DNA of 64,000 nt from Pseudomonadota bacterium. GTDB taxonomy: Bacteria; Pseudomonadota; Gammaproteobacteria; Burkholderiales; Burkholderiaceae_C. Below the pieces are notes generated by a model that did not search any database, was not told where the DNA came from, and saw only the letters and a program-made list of their open reading frames with translations. The position numbers and the translations under genes were made by a program. Position 1 is the first letter of the stretch, and the number at the start of each line of letters is the position of its first letter. Shown in pieces: positions 46,616 through 54,621 of this stretch. The stretch covers positions 17,738 to 81,737 of the forward strand of contig JAFEDY010000007.1 in NCBI GenBank assembly GCA_018241405.1, given 5' to 3'.

Positions 46616-46935
46616 CAGCGATAGCGCTTGATTCACAGCCAAGCAGCGCTATCAAAATAGTCGTTCAGGCGCGAAATCCAGGCCACGCGTGCCCCATCCA
46701 CGGTTATTCCATCAAAGTATTTATCAATACATAGTGGTAGTAGTAGAGCCGCCCGACTGCTGTGGACAAGCCTTATTTTTGCAATAGTGACAGGCACTTG
46801 CAGCCTGATCAAGCGTGTGGCCGGCAGGGGGTGCAAGCGGCGCACGAAAGCGGAACAAGTGTGCGGCACGGCCCCGTTCTGTGGACAAGCGGCAGTTTGC
46901 CGGCGCGTCATCCCCAACCTTGTCCACAGCCGCCG
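46616..46935. other. Intergenic region with DnaA-box-like sites (copy A)
   Basis: This 320-bp gene-free region starts with a repeat fragment (AGCGATAGCGCTTGATTCAC). It then has AT-rich DNA (46705-46735), GGTAGTAGTAGAGCCG, and DnaA-box-like TGTGGACAA at 46761-46769 and 46880-46888 (rightward) and TTGTCCACA at 46920-46928 (leftward). The same elements recur in the same order at 50757-51060 in a less degenerate form. Box similarity is seen directly; DnaA binding is inferred. Confidence 0.5.
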
Positions 46936-47517
46936 TCAAAAATGCAGGGCGTAGCGCAGAAACACGAAGTTCAGGCCGGGGTTGGGTTCCTTGATGCCGG
47001 CATTGGAGACATGTTGTACGCCCAGCAGCAGCTCGTGCTGGCGCCGCGCGCCCAGGTTGATGCCCAGCCCCAGGTGGGGCGCGAAATTGAATTGCGTGCT
47101 GAAGGAGCGTTGCACCACGCGGTAGCGGTGGTTGGCCAGCGTGGCGCCTATGCCGGCCTCAAAGAACCAGGCGGAGCGGCCCTGGTCCGGCCGCAGGCGC
47201 AGCGTGGGCGTGACGCCCAGCACCAGGCTGCTGTTGTAGCCCGCAACGCCATCAAACGACCAGCGGCTCAGGTACAGGTCCCAATGCCCGCGCAGTTCGC
47301 CGCCCCACAACGGCTTGGACCAGCTGCCCCAGGGCAGGGTGGCGCCTACGGTGAAGGCGTCCGTGCCCTGCCGCGCCCAGCCGCCCTGCAGGTACAACGA
47401 GGGCGCGTGCGCCAGGGTCTGTGCAGGCTGCTGCGCAAATGCGGACGGCACCATGCCCAGCAGGCAGGTGAACAAGGCATTGAGGGGTCGTGGGCGTGGG
47501 ACGGAAGGGGGCTGCAC
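46936..47517 (-). CDS. PagL-like lipid A 3-O-deacylase family outer-membrane protein
   Basis: This 193-residue protein has a signal peptide (cleavage near AFA-QQ) and an eight-strand beta-barrel pattern ending in FLRYALHF, like PagL acyloxyacyl hydrolases that trim lipid A. His169 and Ser171 of the catalytic motif HVSNAG are present. The position of the third catalytic residue (Glu, 14 after the His) is Asn183 in NPGLNF, so activity is uncertain. The start is taken as GTG at 47517 with GGAGGCACATC upstream; the longer ATG-initiated frame is implausibly basic. Confidence 0.75.
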   Translation of the reverse strand: MQPPSVPRPRPLNALFTCLLGMVPSAFAQQPAQTLAHAPSLYLQGGWARQGTDAFTVGATLPWGSWSKPLWGGELRGHWDLYLSRWSFDGVAGYNSSLVLGVTPTLRLRPDQGRSAWFFEAGIGATLANHRYRVVQRSFSTQFNFAPHLGLGINLGARRQHELLLGVQHVSNAGIKEPNPGLNFVFLRYALHF

Positions 47518-47623
47518 GATGTGCCTCCGTGGGTTGCAACGCGGAACGCGTAACAACTGTAGGGCCCAAGTATCGCCCCTCGCTGTAGGCCACGGCCGCA
47601 TGCGCCGGGCGTGGCCTGCGCGC

Positions 47624-48208
47624 TTATTGCGATGCGGGCGCGGCCGGCGGCGCCATGGTGCCGGGGCCCGGGCGGTGCATGCCATGGCGGGCGCCGCGCC
47701 AGTCGCCCATCTGTCCACCACGGTGCCCGCGCTGGCCATACATGCGAGCGCCCTCGGCATCAAAGGTCTTTTGCTGGGCCTGTGTCAGCGTCGCGTAGAA
47801 GGCCTTCACGGCATCGCCGCGGCGGTCCATGTCGGCCGCGCGCTGCGCGCGCAGGGCGCGCATGCGGTCGATGCGCTCGGGGGTGCTGAGCTTGTCCATC
47901 CCCTGCAGGTCCAGCCGCGCCTGGCGTGCCTCGGCGGTGGGCTTCATGGCCTGCATGAAGGTAGTCCAGGCCGGTTCCTGCGCGGGCGTGAGCTGCAGCT
48001 TCTGCTTGAAGGCCTCGGCGCGCTTTTGCATGTATTGCTGGCGCTGCTCGGGCGTCATGGAGCCCATGTGTGGGCGCTGTCCCTGTTCGGCCATGGGGCC
48101 AGGGCCTGTGCCGGGACCGGGCTGGGCAAAGGACGGAGCGGCCAGGCCGGCCAGGGCGGCCACCAGGGCGGCGCAGGCCAGGTGTTGGGTGAGGTGCAGA
48201 CGGGTCAT
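47624..48208 (-). CDS. Spy/CpxP-like periplasmic LTXXQ-motif protein
   Basis: This 194-residue secreted protein has a Sec signal (cleavage near SFA-QP). Its Gln/Arg/Met-rich helices contain repeated LTPAQEPAW- and LTQAQQKTFD-type motifs, as in Spy and CpxP envelope-stress proteins. The C-terminus is rich in Gly, His and Met (GARHGMHRPGPGTM), which could bind metal. A chaperone or stress role is inferred from the family. Confidence 0.8.
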   Translation of the reverse strand: MTRLHLTQHLACAALVAALAGLAAPSFAQPGPGTGPGPMAEQGQRPHMGSMTPEQRQQYMQKRAEAFKQKLQLTPAQEPAWTTFMQAMKPTAEARQARLDLQGMDKLSTPERIDRMRALRAQRAADMDRRGDAVKAFYATLTQAQQKTFDAEGARMYGQRGHRGGQMGDWRGARHGMHRPGPGTMAPPAAPASQ

Positions 48209-48355
48209 GCGGAGTTCCTTTCTTGCGAGACAGTGACCATGCGAGCCAGTGTGCTGTATGTGTGTAACGCTGCCATGTGGGAACGCTGCGCCTGTGTAAA
48301 GTTCTGCCAGGCGGCGCCCGGCGCCGGTTGCATATCCACCAAGGAAATAGGGTAC

Positions 48356-48392
48356 CAGCGCTTTACCATCAAGTGCTGGCAGCTATCAAATC
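48356..48392 (+). repeat. Dispersed AGCGCT/AGCTAT intergenic repeat copy
   Basis: CCAGCGCTTTACCATCAAG and then TGCTGGCAGCTATCAAATC lie directly before the rdgC ribosome-binding site. CCAGCGCTT can pair with AAGTGCTGG, giving a stem-loop in the rdgC leader. Confidence 0.55.
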
Positions 48393-48404
48393 AGGAAAAT
48401 TCAA

Positions 48405-49373
48405 TTGTTCAAGAACATCATCGTCTACCGCATTGCTCCCGGCTGGCAGGCCGATCTGACCGCGCTCGAAGAGGCGCTGGCCAGGACGCCGTTCCAGGAA
48501 TGCGGCGCCACACAGGAAAAATCCAGCGGCTGGGTGCCGCCGCGCGGCGATGCCCATGGCGCGCTGGCCGAGAGCGTGGGCGGGCAGTGGATACTGCGTT
48601 TCATGACCGAGGCCAAGATGCTCCCGGCCACGGTGCTGGCGCGCAAGGTCCAGGAAAAGGCCGCGCAGATCGAGCAGCAGACCGGCCGCAAGCCCGGCAA
48701 GAAGGAGACCAAGGAGCTCAAGGACGAGGCCAGGCTGGACCTGCTGCCCATGGCCTTCACCAAGCAGGGATCGACCTGGGTGTGGATGGACCGCGAGGCC
48801 GGCCTGCTGGTGCTGGACACGGGCGCCCAGGGCCGTGCCGACGAGATCACCAGCCTGCTGGTGGAGCAGCTGCCCGGCCTGTCGCTGGCATTGTTGGACA
48901 CGCAGACCAGCCCGCAGACTGCGATGGCCCTGTGGCTCAAGGAGCAGGAGGCGCCGGCGGGCTTTTCGGTGGACCGCGAGTGCGAGCTCAAGGCGCCCGA
49001 CGAGAGCAAATCGGTAGTGCGCTACGCGCGCCACCCGCTCGATATCGAGGAGGTCCAGGGCCACATTGCGGCCGGCAAGCTGCCCACCAAGCTGGCCATG
49101 ACCTGGGACGAGCGCGTGAGCTTTGTGCTCACCGAGGGCCTGCAGCTGAAAAAACTGGCCTTCCAGGACACCGTGTTCGAAGGCCAGACGCAGGACGACG
49201 CGGGCTTTGATGCCGACGTGGCCATCGCCACGGGCGAGCTATGCAAGCTGATCCCGGACCTGATCGCCGCCCTGGGCGGCGAGGGCCGCACCGAGATCGG
49301 TGCTGCGGCGCCGGCGGCAGATACCACGCTGCACGCCCCGGCCAGCGGCCCGGACGACGACGCGCCGTTTTAA
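48405..49373 (+). CDS. rdgC: Recombination-associated protein RdgC, TTG start
   Basis: RdgC is a ring-shaped double-strand DNA-binding protein that modulates RecA. The 322 residues begin FKNIIVYRI, the family N-terminus, immediately after a TTG that must be the start codon; AGGAAA lies 9 bp ahead and no ATG fits. The length is near the usual 300, with a Pro/Ala-rich tail. The SpmAB-like gene follows 9 bp downstream. Confidence 0.93.
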   Translation: MFKNIIVYRIAPGWQADLTALEEALARTPFQECGATQEKSSGWVPPRGDAHGALAESVGGQWILRFMTEAKMLPATVLARKVQEKAAQIEQQTGRKPGKKETKELKDEARLDLLPMAFTKQGSTWVWMDREAGLLVLDTGAQGRADEITSLLVEQLPGLSLALLDTQTSPQTAMALWLKEQEAPAGFSVDRECELKAPDESKSVVRYARHPLDIEEVQGHIAAGKLPTKLAMTWDERVSFVLTEGLQLKKLAFQDTVFEGQTQDDAGFDADVAIATGELCKLIPDLIAALGGEGRTEIGAAAPAADTTLHAPASGPDDDAPF

Positions 49374-49382
49374 GCACCCTCC

Positions 49383-50636
49383 ATGGCGCTCAACTGGGTC
49401 TGGACGGGTTTCTTCCTCGTGGCCTTCGCCACCGCCGTGGCGCGCTGGCTGCTGGGCGAGGAGGGCATCTTCCAGGCCCTGCTCACGGCCCTGTTCGACG
49501 GCGCGCGCGCGGGCTTCGAGATCTCGCTGGGCCTGGCCGGCATCATGGCGCTGTGGCTGGGCCTGATGCGCGTGGGCGAGCGTGCCGGCATGGTGGAGCT
49601 CTTGGCGCGCGCCGCGGGCCCGCTGCTGCGCCGGCTGTTTCCCGGCGTGCCCGACGGCCACCCGGCCCAGGGCGCGATGACGCTCAACATATCGGCCAAC
49701 CTGCTCGGGCTGGACAACGCCGCCACGCCGCTGGGCCTCAAGGCCATGCAGGAGCTGCAGACGCTCAACCGCGAGCCGGCGGGTACGGCCAGCGATGCGC
49801 AGATCATGTTCGTGGTCATGAACACAGCGGGCCTGACGCTGATCCCCACTTCGGTGATCGCCATCCGCCAGAGCGTGGCCCTGAAGCAGGGCCTGGGCGC
49901 GGGCTTCAACGCGGCCGACATCTTTCTGCCCACGCTGTTGGTCACCTTGGCCTCGTTGCTCGCCGGCGTGCTGGCCGTGGCCGTGGCGCAGCGCCTGCCG
50001 CTGTGGCGCGCGCGCCTCTTGCTGCCGGTGCTGGCCGTGGGCGCCCTGCTGGCGGCGGCCGTGGCGGGCCTGGCGCGGCTGCCGGCCGAGCGCGCGGCGC
50101 AGGTCGCGGGCACCACGGGCGCGGCCGTGATCCTGGGCGTGGTGCTGCTGTTCCTGCTGGCGGGCAGCTGGCGGCGCGTGAACATGTACGACGCTTTCGT
50201 CGATGGCGCCAAGGAGGGCTTTGGCGTGGCCGTGCAGATCATCCCCTACCTCATCGCCATCCTGGTGGCCATAGGCGTGTTCCGCGCCGCGGGCTGCATG
50301 GACGCGCTGCTCTCGGCCATAGGCGCGGGCGTGGCAGCGCTGGGCTGGAACACCGACTTCCTGCCGGCCCTGCCCGTGGGGCTGATGAAGGTGCTGTCGG
50401 GCGCGGGGGCGCGCGGGCTGATGATCGACGTGCTGCAGACCCATGGTGTCGATTCCTTCGTCGGGCGCCTGGCGGCCATCATCCAGGGCTCGACCGAGAC
50501 CACCTTCTACGTGCTGGCCGTGTACTTCGGCAGCGTGGGCGTCAAGCACCAGCGCCACGCTCTGGCCTGCGCCCTGCTGGCCGACGCCGTGGGGCTGGCG
50601 GCGGCGATCGGCGTGGGCTACGCCATGTTGCGTTGA
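49383..50636 (+). CDS. SpmA-SpmB fusion nucleoside-recognition (gate-domain) membrane protein
   Basis: This 417-residue integral membrane protein fuses two Gate domains that are separate SpmA and SpmB proteins in Bacillus. The first half has GARAGFEISLGLAGIMALWL and NLLGLDNAATPLGLKAM. The second has VDGAKEGFGVAVQIIPYLIA and a conserved GSTETTFYVLAVYFG. About ten hydrophobic segments are visible. In non-sporulating proteobacteria the role is unknown; transport of a small molecule is plausible. A strong terminator follows the gene. Confidence 0.88.
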   Translation: MALNWVWTGFFLVAFATAVARWLLGEEGIFQALLTALFDGARAGFEISLGLAGIMALWLGLMRVGERAGMVELLARAAGPLLRRLFPGVPDGHPAQGAMTLNISANLLGLDNAATPLGLKAMQELQTLNREPAGTASDAQIMFVVMNTAGLTLIPTSVIAIRQSVALKQGLGAGFNAADIFLPTLLVTLASLLAGVLAVAVAQRLPLWRARLLLPVLAVGALLAAAVAGLARLPAERAAQVAGTTGAAVILGVVLLFLLAGSWRRVNMYDAFVDGAKEGFGVAVQIIPYLIAILVAIGVFRAAGCMDALLSAIGAGVAALGWNTDFLPALPVGLMKVLSGAGARGLMIDVLQTHGVDSFVGRLAAIIQGSTETTFYVLAVYFGSVGVKHQRHALACALLADAVGLAAAIGVGYAMLR

Positions 50637-50655
50637 CGACCCCTGAGCCGCCCGG

Positions 50656-50681
50656 AAAGCGCCCACCCGGGCGCTTTTTTT
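50656..50681 (+). terminator. Intrinsic terminator after spmAB
   Basis: AAAGCGCCC (50656-50664), a 4-nt loop and GGGCGCTTT (50669-50677) form a perfect stem that ends in a run of T's to 50681. It is positioned 20 bp after the SpmAB-like stop. Confidence 0.85.
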
Positions 50682-50756
50682 CATCCAAAACCCGCCGCAG
50701 GCCTGACCGCAGCCGCGCATTTCCGGCCCCGGGCCCAGGCGGCTGTCTGTTATTCC

Positions 50757-51060
50757 TTAAAGCTGCTATTTAAAAATAGTTGTAGTAGTAGAGGCCGGTC
50801 TGGCATGTGGACAAGCCGCATTTTGGCTTGCAGATCAATCGCTTGCGTGCGCCAAAAGCATGGGGACGGGGACGCACCGCCGCTGCACCCGAAATGGGGA
50901 CAAGCCGGGTGACTGGTTTCGTCTTGTGGATAAATGCCCGGTTGTGCCAGAAGCTTCCGCAGACTTATCCACAGCGGGCCGATGACACCAACTTTTGCAT
51001 GAAATATGGCTTTTGCGCTTTACATATAAGCGCAAGAAGCTATATTTTTTATAGTGAATG
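50757..51060. other. DnaA-box cluster with AT-rich segment (copy B), candidate origin-like element
   Basis: This region contains GTTGTAGTAGTAGAGGCCGG, DnaA-box-like TGTGGACAA (50806-50814), two perfect consensus boxes facing each other (TGTGGATAA 50925-50933 and TTATCCACA 50965-50973), and then an AT-rich tract (50988-51058) with a TATATTTTTTATAG core. It lies between a terminator and the start of a convergently overlapped gene pair, with no coding sequence. The layout repeats copy A at 46616-46935. A replication origin, an origin relic or a DnaA-titration site are all possible readings. Confidence 0.5.
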
Positions 51061-51145
51061 CCTGCCGTCAGGCTGATCCAGGCAGTGCCGCGGCGCGAAT
51101 GCGGGACAATGCGGGCCCTCCCGTTTTCTTGCGAGACCCCATCCC

Positions 51146-51397
51146 GTGACCGATTCCGCCAAAGTCCCCCTGCCCGACCGCCTCGCCGTTGACCCGCGCA
51201 GCCCGCACCATGTGGCGGCGGTGTTTCAGCAGGAGGGCGAGATAGGCATACGCTTTAACGGCCGCGAGCGCTTCGACGTCGAGGAATACTGCGTCAGCGA
51301 AGGCTGGATCAAGGTGCCCGCCGGCAAGACGCTGGACCGGCGCGGGCGCCCGTTGCTCATCACGCTCAAGGGCGCGGTAGAGGTGTTTTACAAGTAG
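51146..51397 (+). CDS. DUF3297 family protein
   Basis: This 83-residue protein starts at GTG (MTDSAKVPLPDRLAVDPRSP). It matches the small DUF3297 family, with the conserved ERFDVEEYCVSEGWIKVPAG segment and a GxVEVFYK end. The function is unknown. Its last 32 bp overlap the 3' end of the convergent glycoside-hydrolase-like gene. Confidence 0.85.
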   Translation: MTDSAKVPLPDRLAVDPRSPHHVAAVFQQEGEIGIRFNGRERFDVEEYCVSEGWIKVPAGKTLDRRGRPLLITLKGAVEVFYK

Positions 51398-53246
51398 CCG
51401 GCGTGGGGCAGCGCACGGCATTGACGATTTCGCGCACGAAGACCTGCTGCCACATGGCCTGGGTGGCGTCTTCGACCAGCTGCGGCGTGAAGCCAAATGC
51501 CAGCGTGCGCTCGCCACGCACCATGATGCCCTGCTGCTTGCTGAGGATGTCGGTGGCCAGCAGGCGATAGCCGGGCCGCGGCGTCATGGCGGCATAGCCC
51601 GTGTACAGCTTGCGTGAGGACCTCAGGCGCAGGATCTGGCCGTCGCCCGTCAGGAAGACGCCGCCGCGCGGCTTCCAGGCAACGCTCGCAATGCCGAAGA
51701 CCTCGTGCATCCAGTCGAAGACGGGCTTGCCGTTTTCATCAAATTCACCCAGGCGCATGTCCTGCACCAGCGTGCCGCCCTTTTTCCAGTACGCCGTGAG
51801 CTGCTGCTTGACGGATGCGGGCAGGGCGGCCTGGTGCGGCACCACGATGGCGTCCAGGCGCTGCAGCAGCGGGTCGCCTTCGCTCAGGTTCTTCTCACCG
51901 ATGACGTGAACATCAATGCCCGGCTGCGCGCTCAGAAGCCTGTAGGTTTCAAGCAGTGCCTCGCGGTGCACGTTGACGCCGCCGCTGCGGTCGCCATGCC
52001 AGACGTAGTAGTTGGTGGTGGAGGCGAGGATGCCTATGGTGAGCCTGGGCCCTGTGCTCGCCGTGGCGGCTGCGGGGGGCTGCACGCGCAGGGACTGCAG
52101 TCTGTCAAGATCGACGGTGCCGGCGAGCTGCGCGTCAAGCTGGCGCTGTAAGCCGCCCACTTCATAGCCGATCACGTTCGGCTGCGCCAGCGACGCGGAC
52201 AGGGTGCGATTGATCACGGGCAAGAGTTCTGCAGACTTCTTCCGGCGCTCCCATTGCTCGGCATAGGCGCCCACCATGATCTGCTTGTAGCCCACCGAAG
52301 CCATGTAGTTGGCCAGCATGGGCAGCACGCGCGCGTCGGGCGACAGGCGGTATCCGTCGTAGAAGTTGTAGTCGATGACGGCGATGTCCAGGCAGTCGGC
52401 CAATTGCTCGACCACGCTGGTGGCGTAGATGGCGTCGTGCGCGGTGAAGAGCTCGCCAAAGTAGCCCATGGCGCGCCCGCCCTGACTGCGGACGGCGTCG
52501 GCGTAGTAGCAGGTGGCGTCCTTCAGGCGCGCCTCGCGAAACTGCTTTTGGGCATGCAGCAGCGGCTCTGTCCTGGGCAGGCCCAGGGCAATGTCGCTGT
52601 TGTAGTTGATGACGGGCAGAGGCGCGCCCGTTTGCGCGCGGAAGGCCGCCTGAGCGGCCTCGGCGTAGTCGCGCCACTGGTAGCCGGTCTGGCCGTACTT
52701 GATTTCGTGCTCATCCTGGAGGCCGAGGGAATAGCCCAGGATTTTGCCGGGATAGCGCTGGGAGAGATGAGCGACGGCATTGCGCACAAACTGGGCCGAG
52801 AGCTGGCGCACCGCAGGGTTCATGAAGTCCGGCTGGGGCGTGAGTTGGCCCGAGAAGTTTTTCATGTTCCCGTCCGGTACCTGCTGGTACACCCACTCGG
52901 GGACGGTGGTGCGGTCGGGAAAACGCTTGCCCGCTGCGTCAAAGTAAGTGCGGCCCCCCATGTCCAGCACGACAACCAGCGACAGGCCTCCCTGGATGAG
53001 CTGGTCGAAGTACCGGTCTTGGGCAGAGAAATTGAAGCTGCCTGGCTGGGCTTCGACATCGGCCCAGTTCAGGTACACCGTGGCGTGATTGATGCCAGCG
53101 CGCTGTAGATACCGGATGGTCTGCGGGTTCTGGTGCAGATCCTGAGGTTTGACGATGAGGGTCGCCACTTGAGGCTTGGCGGCCGCAGCACCAGCGAAAA
53201 GCAGGGCAGACAGCAGTGCAGCGGCCGAGTGAAGAAGGACATTCAT
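51366..53246 (-). CDS. Secreted GH42-like (beta-galactosidase fold) protein
   Basis: This 626-residue exported protein has a signal peptide (MNVLLHSAAALLSALLFAGA, cleavage near AAA-K) and a TIM-barrel domain like GH42-type hydrolases. A putative acid/base region is GLQDEHEIKYG (Glu179, Glu181) and a late barrel strand is MVGAYAEQWE. A Rossmann-like middle domain follows (GILASTTNYYVWHGDRSG, and VVPHQAALPASVKQQL). The substrate is unknown and family membership is by architecture only. The start is the ATG just before the signal peptide. Confidence 0.65.
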   Translation of the reverse strand: MNVLLHSAAALLSALLFAGAAAAKPQVATLIVKPQDLHQNPQTIRYLQRAGINHATVYLNWADVEAQPGSFNFSAQDRYFDQLIQGGLSLVVVLDMGGRTYFDAAGKRFPDRTTVPEWVYQQVPDGNMKNFSGQLTPQPDFMNPAVRQLSAQFVRNAVAHLSQRYPGKILGYSLGLQDEHEIKYGQTGYQWRDYAEAAQAAFRAQTGAPLPVINYNSDIALGLPRTEPLLHAQKQFREARLKDATCYYADAVRSQGGRAMGYFGELFTAHDAIYATSVVEQLADCLDIAVIDYNFYDGYRLSPDARVLPMLANYMASVGYKQIMVGAYAEQWERRKKSAELLPVINRTLSASLAQPNVIGYEVGGLQRQLDAQLAGTVDLDRLQSLRVQPPAAATASTGPRLTIGILASTTNYYVWHGDRSGGVNVHREALLETYRLLSAQPGIDVHVIGEKNLSEGDPLLQRLDAIVVPHQAALPASVKQQLTAYWKKGGTLVQDMRLGEFDENGKPVFDWMHEVFGIASVAWKPRGGVFLTGDGQILRLRSSRKLYTGYAAMTPRPGYRLLATDILSKQQGIMVRGERTLAFGFTPQLVEDATQAMWQQVFVREIVNAVRCPTPATCKTPLPRP

Positions 53247-53307
53247 AGACGGTCTTGGCTTGTTTCCAGAAACGTGCATTCTCGTATTTCAATCCTGGGC
53301 CAGCCAC

Positions 53308-53515
53308 CTACGCAAAAATCGTCGCAATGTCTTCGCCAATGCACATGGCCACAAGGGCATAACGCCCGCCGTGCGCCGCAGCCCTGGGCGGCGAAGGCGT
53401 CGTTGCCTCGATCACCGCCATGTCCTGCCGCTTGAGGTCCTTGGGTGCCAGCATGTCGTGCGCGGTGGGCACGTCCTTCAAGCTTGCGCCCAGGCTGCTG
53501 ATGGCGGTGCGGGCG
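53308..53515 (-). pseudogene. Thiolase C-terminal relic
   Basis: A minus-strand frame without start codon reads LGASLKDVPTAHDMLAP, then RQDMAVIEA, and ends GGRYALVAMCIGEDIATIFA before a stop at 53308. These pieces resemble the helix before the VNEAFA motif and the last residues (GGRYALVTMCIGGGQG type) of acetyl-CoA acyltransferases, with the NEAFA and GHPxGxSG active-site regions deleted. It abuts a hairpin repeat on its 5' side and an enoyl-CoA hydratase gene beyond, a natural former partner. Confidence 0.45.
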
Positions 53516-53518
53516 GTA

Positions 53519-53686
53519 CTAGTACTCCAACCCGGAAGTATCGGAACATGAAATCGCGCCTTCGCCCGCATGGCGGCGTTGCAAATCCTCGCCATAGCTA
53601 CGGCTATGGCTGCGGTTTGCGCCTTGCCCTGCGAGCGAATTCATCGATTTCATTTGGTTCCTCTACCTCCGGGTTGCAGTACTAGC
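53519..53686. repeat. 168-bp imperfect palindrome (MITE-like hairpin element)
   Basis: The ends are inverted copies: CTAGTACTCCAACCCGGAAG (from 53519) against GCTAGTACTGCAACCCGGAG (from 53686, minus). Pairing continues inward (GGAACATGAAATCG with CGATTTCAT...GGTTCC) to a central CGCCATAGC-TAC-GGCTATGGC at about 53590-53610. No transposase is encoded. It lies exactly between the thiolase relic and the enoyl-CoA hydratase gene, so its insertion may have broken the thiolase gene. It could fold as one long RNA or DNA hairpin. Confidence 0.7.
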
Positions 53687-53721
53687 GCTGAAGATGTCGC
53701 GCAGGGATGTGGGTCTGCCTT

Positions 53722-54501
53722 TCACTCGCCACGGAACTTGGGCCTGCGTTTGGTGAGGAAGGCATCGATGCCCTCGCGCATGTCGGCCGTGCGGGCACAG
53801 GCGTCAAAGGCCTGGGCCTCGGCCTGCAGCTGGGTCGCCAGGTCATGGTCCAGACCCGCGCGCAGCAGGCGGCGCATCTGGCCGTAGGCGAGGGTGGGGC
53901 CGCCCGCCAGACGCTCGGCAAAGGCCTGGGCCGCGGCCTCCAGCTCGGCGGCGGGCAGCACGCGGTTGACCAGGCCCAGGCGCAGGGCCTCGTCCGCGCC
54001 GAAGGTCTCGCCCAGCATGGCGATCTCCAGCGCCTGGCGCAGGCCCACCAGGCGGGGCAGCGCCCAGCTCGCGCCCACGTCGCAGCTGGTGCCCAGGTTG
54101 ATGTAGGCCAGGTTGAATTTGCTGCCCTCGGCCGCGAGCACGAAGTCGCACATCAGCATCAGCGACAGTCCGGCGCCGGCCGCCGCGCCATGCACCTGGG
54201 CGATGACCGGGGCGTTCAGGTTTTGCAGCAACAGCAGCGCCTCATTCAACGGGCCGAGCAGGGCCTTGGCGCCCTGCACCGGGTCGGCGGCCAGCAGGCT
54301 CAGGTCGCCCCCGGCGACAAAGGCGCGGCCCGCGCCCTTGAGCAGCACGGCGCGCACGCCGCTGTCCTGCGCAATATCCTGCACGGCCGCGAGCAGCGCC
54401 TGCGCCGTGGCCACGTCCAGCGCGTTCATGGCCTCGGGGCGGTTGAATTGCAGGGTGACGATGGCGCCCTGGCGGGTGACGAGCAGTGGCATGGTGGTCA
54501 T
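53722..54501 (-). CDS. Enoyl-CoA hydratase/isomerase family protein
   Basis: This 259-residue crotonase-fold protein has the oxyanion-hole segments AFVAGGDLSLL and VHGAAAGAGLSLMLMCDFVL. It resembles PaaG/isomerase-type members, with NLAYINLGTSCDVGASWALP in the active-site region. The gene stands alone, with a thiolase relic downstream. The exact substrate is unknown. Confidence 0.87.
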   Translation of the reverse strand: MTTMPLLVTRQGAIVTLQFNRPEAMNALDVATAQALLAAVQDIAQDSGVRAVLLKGAGRAFVAGGDLSLLAADPVQGAKALLGPLNEALLLLQNLNAPVIAQVHGAAAGAGLSLMLMCDFVLAAEGSKFNLAYINLGTSCDVGASWALPRLVGLRQALEIAMLGETFGADEALRLGLVNRVLPAAELEAAAQAFAERLAGGPTLAYGQMRRLLRAGLDHDLATQLQAEAQAFDACARTADMREGIDAFLTKRRPKFRGE

Positions 54502-54517
54502 GGGTTACTCCTGATTC

Positions 54518-54615
54518 AATAGCTGATAGTGCTCTACATACGGGCGCTGGGGGCTGATCATGCGTGGCTTCCAAGACGACGTCATATTTTATGGGCGCTA
54601 ACAGAGCTAGGTATT
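54518..54615 (+). repeat. Dispersed AGCGCT/AGCTAT intergenic repeat fragments
   Basis: In the gap between the hydratase and cueR, AATAGCTGATAGTGCTCTAC with GGGCGCTGGGGGC (from 54518) and then ATGGGCGCTAACAGAGCTAG (from 54590) are degenerate pieces of the same repeat family, possibly two copies. Confidence 0.45.
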
Positions 54616-54621
54616 GAACGG

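Noticed and set aside
46741..51060. TGTGGACAA-type repeats considered as a CRISPR array or plasmid iterons
   Set aside because: The units are few, irregularly spaced and in both orientations, and match the DnaA-box pattern better than direct iterons. No cas or rep genes are present.
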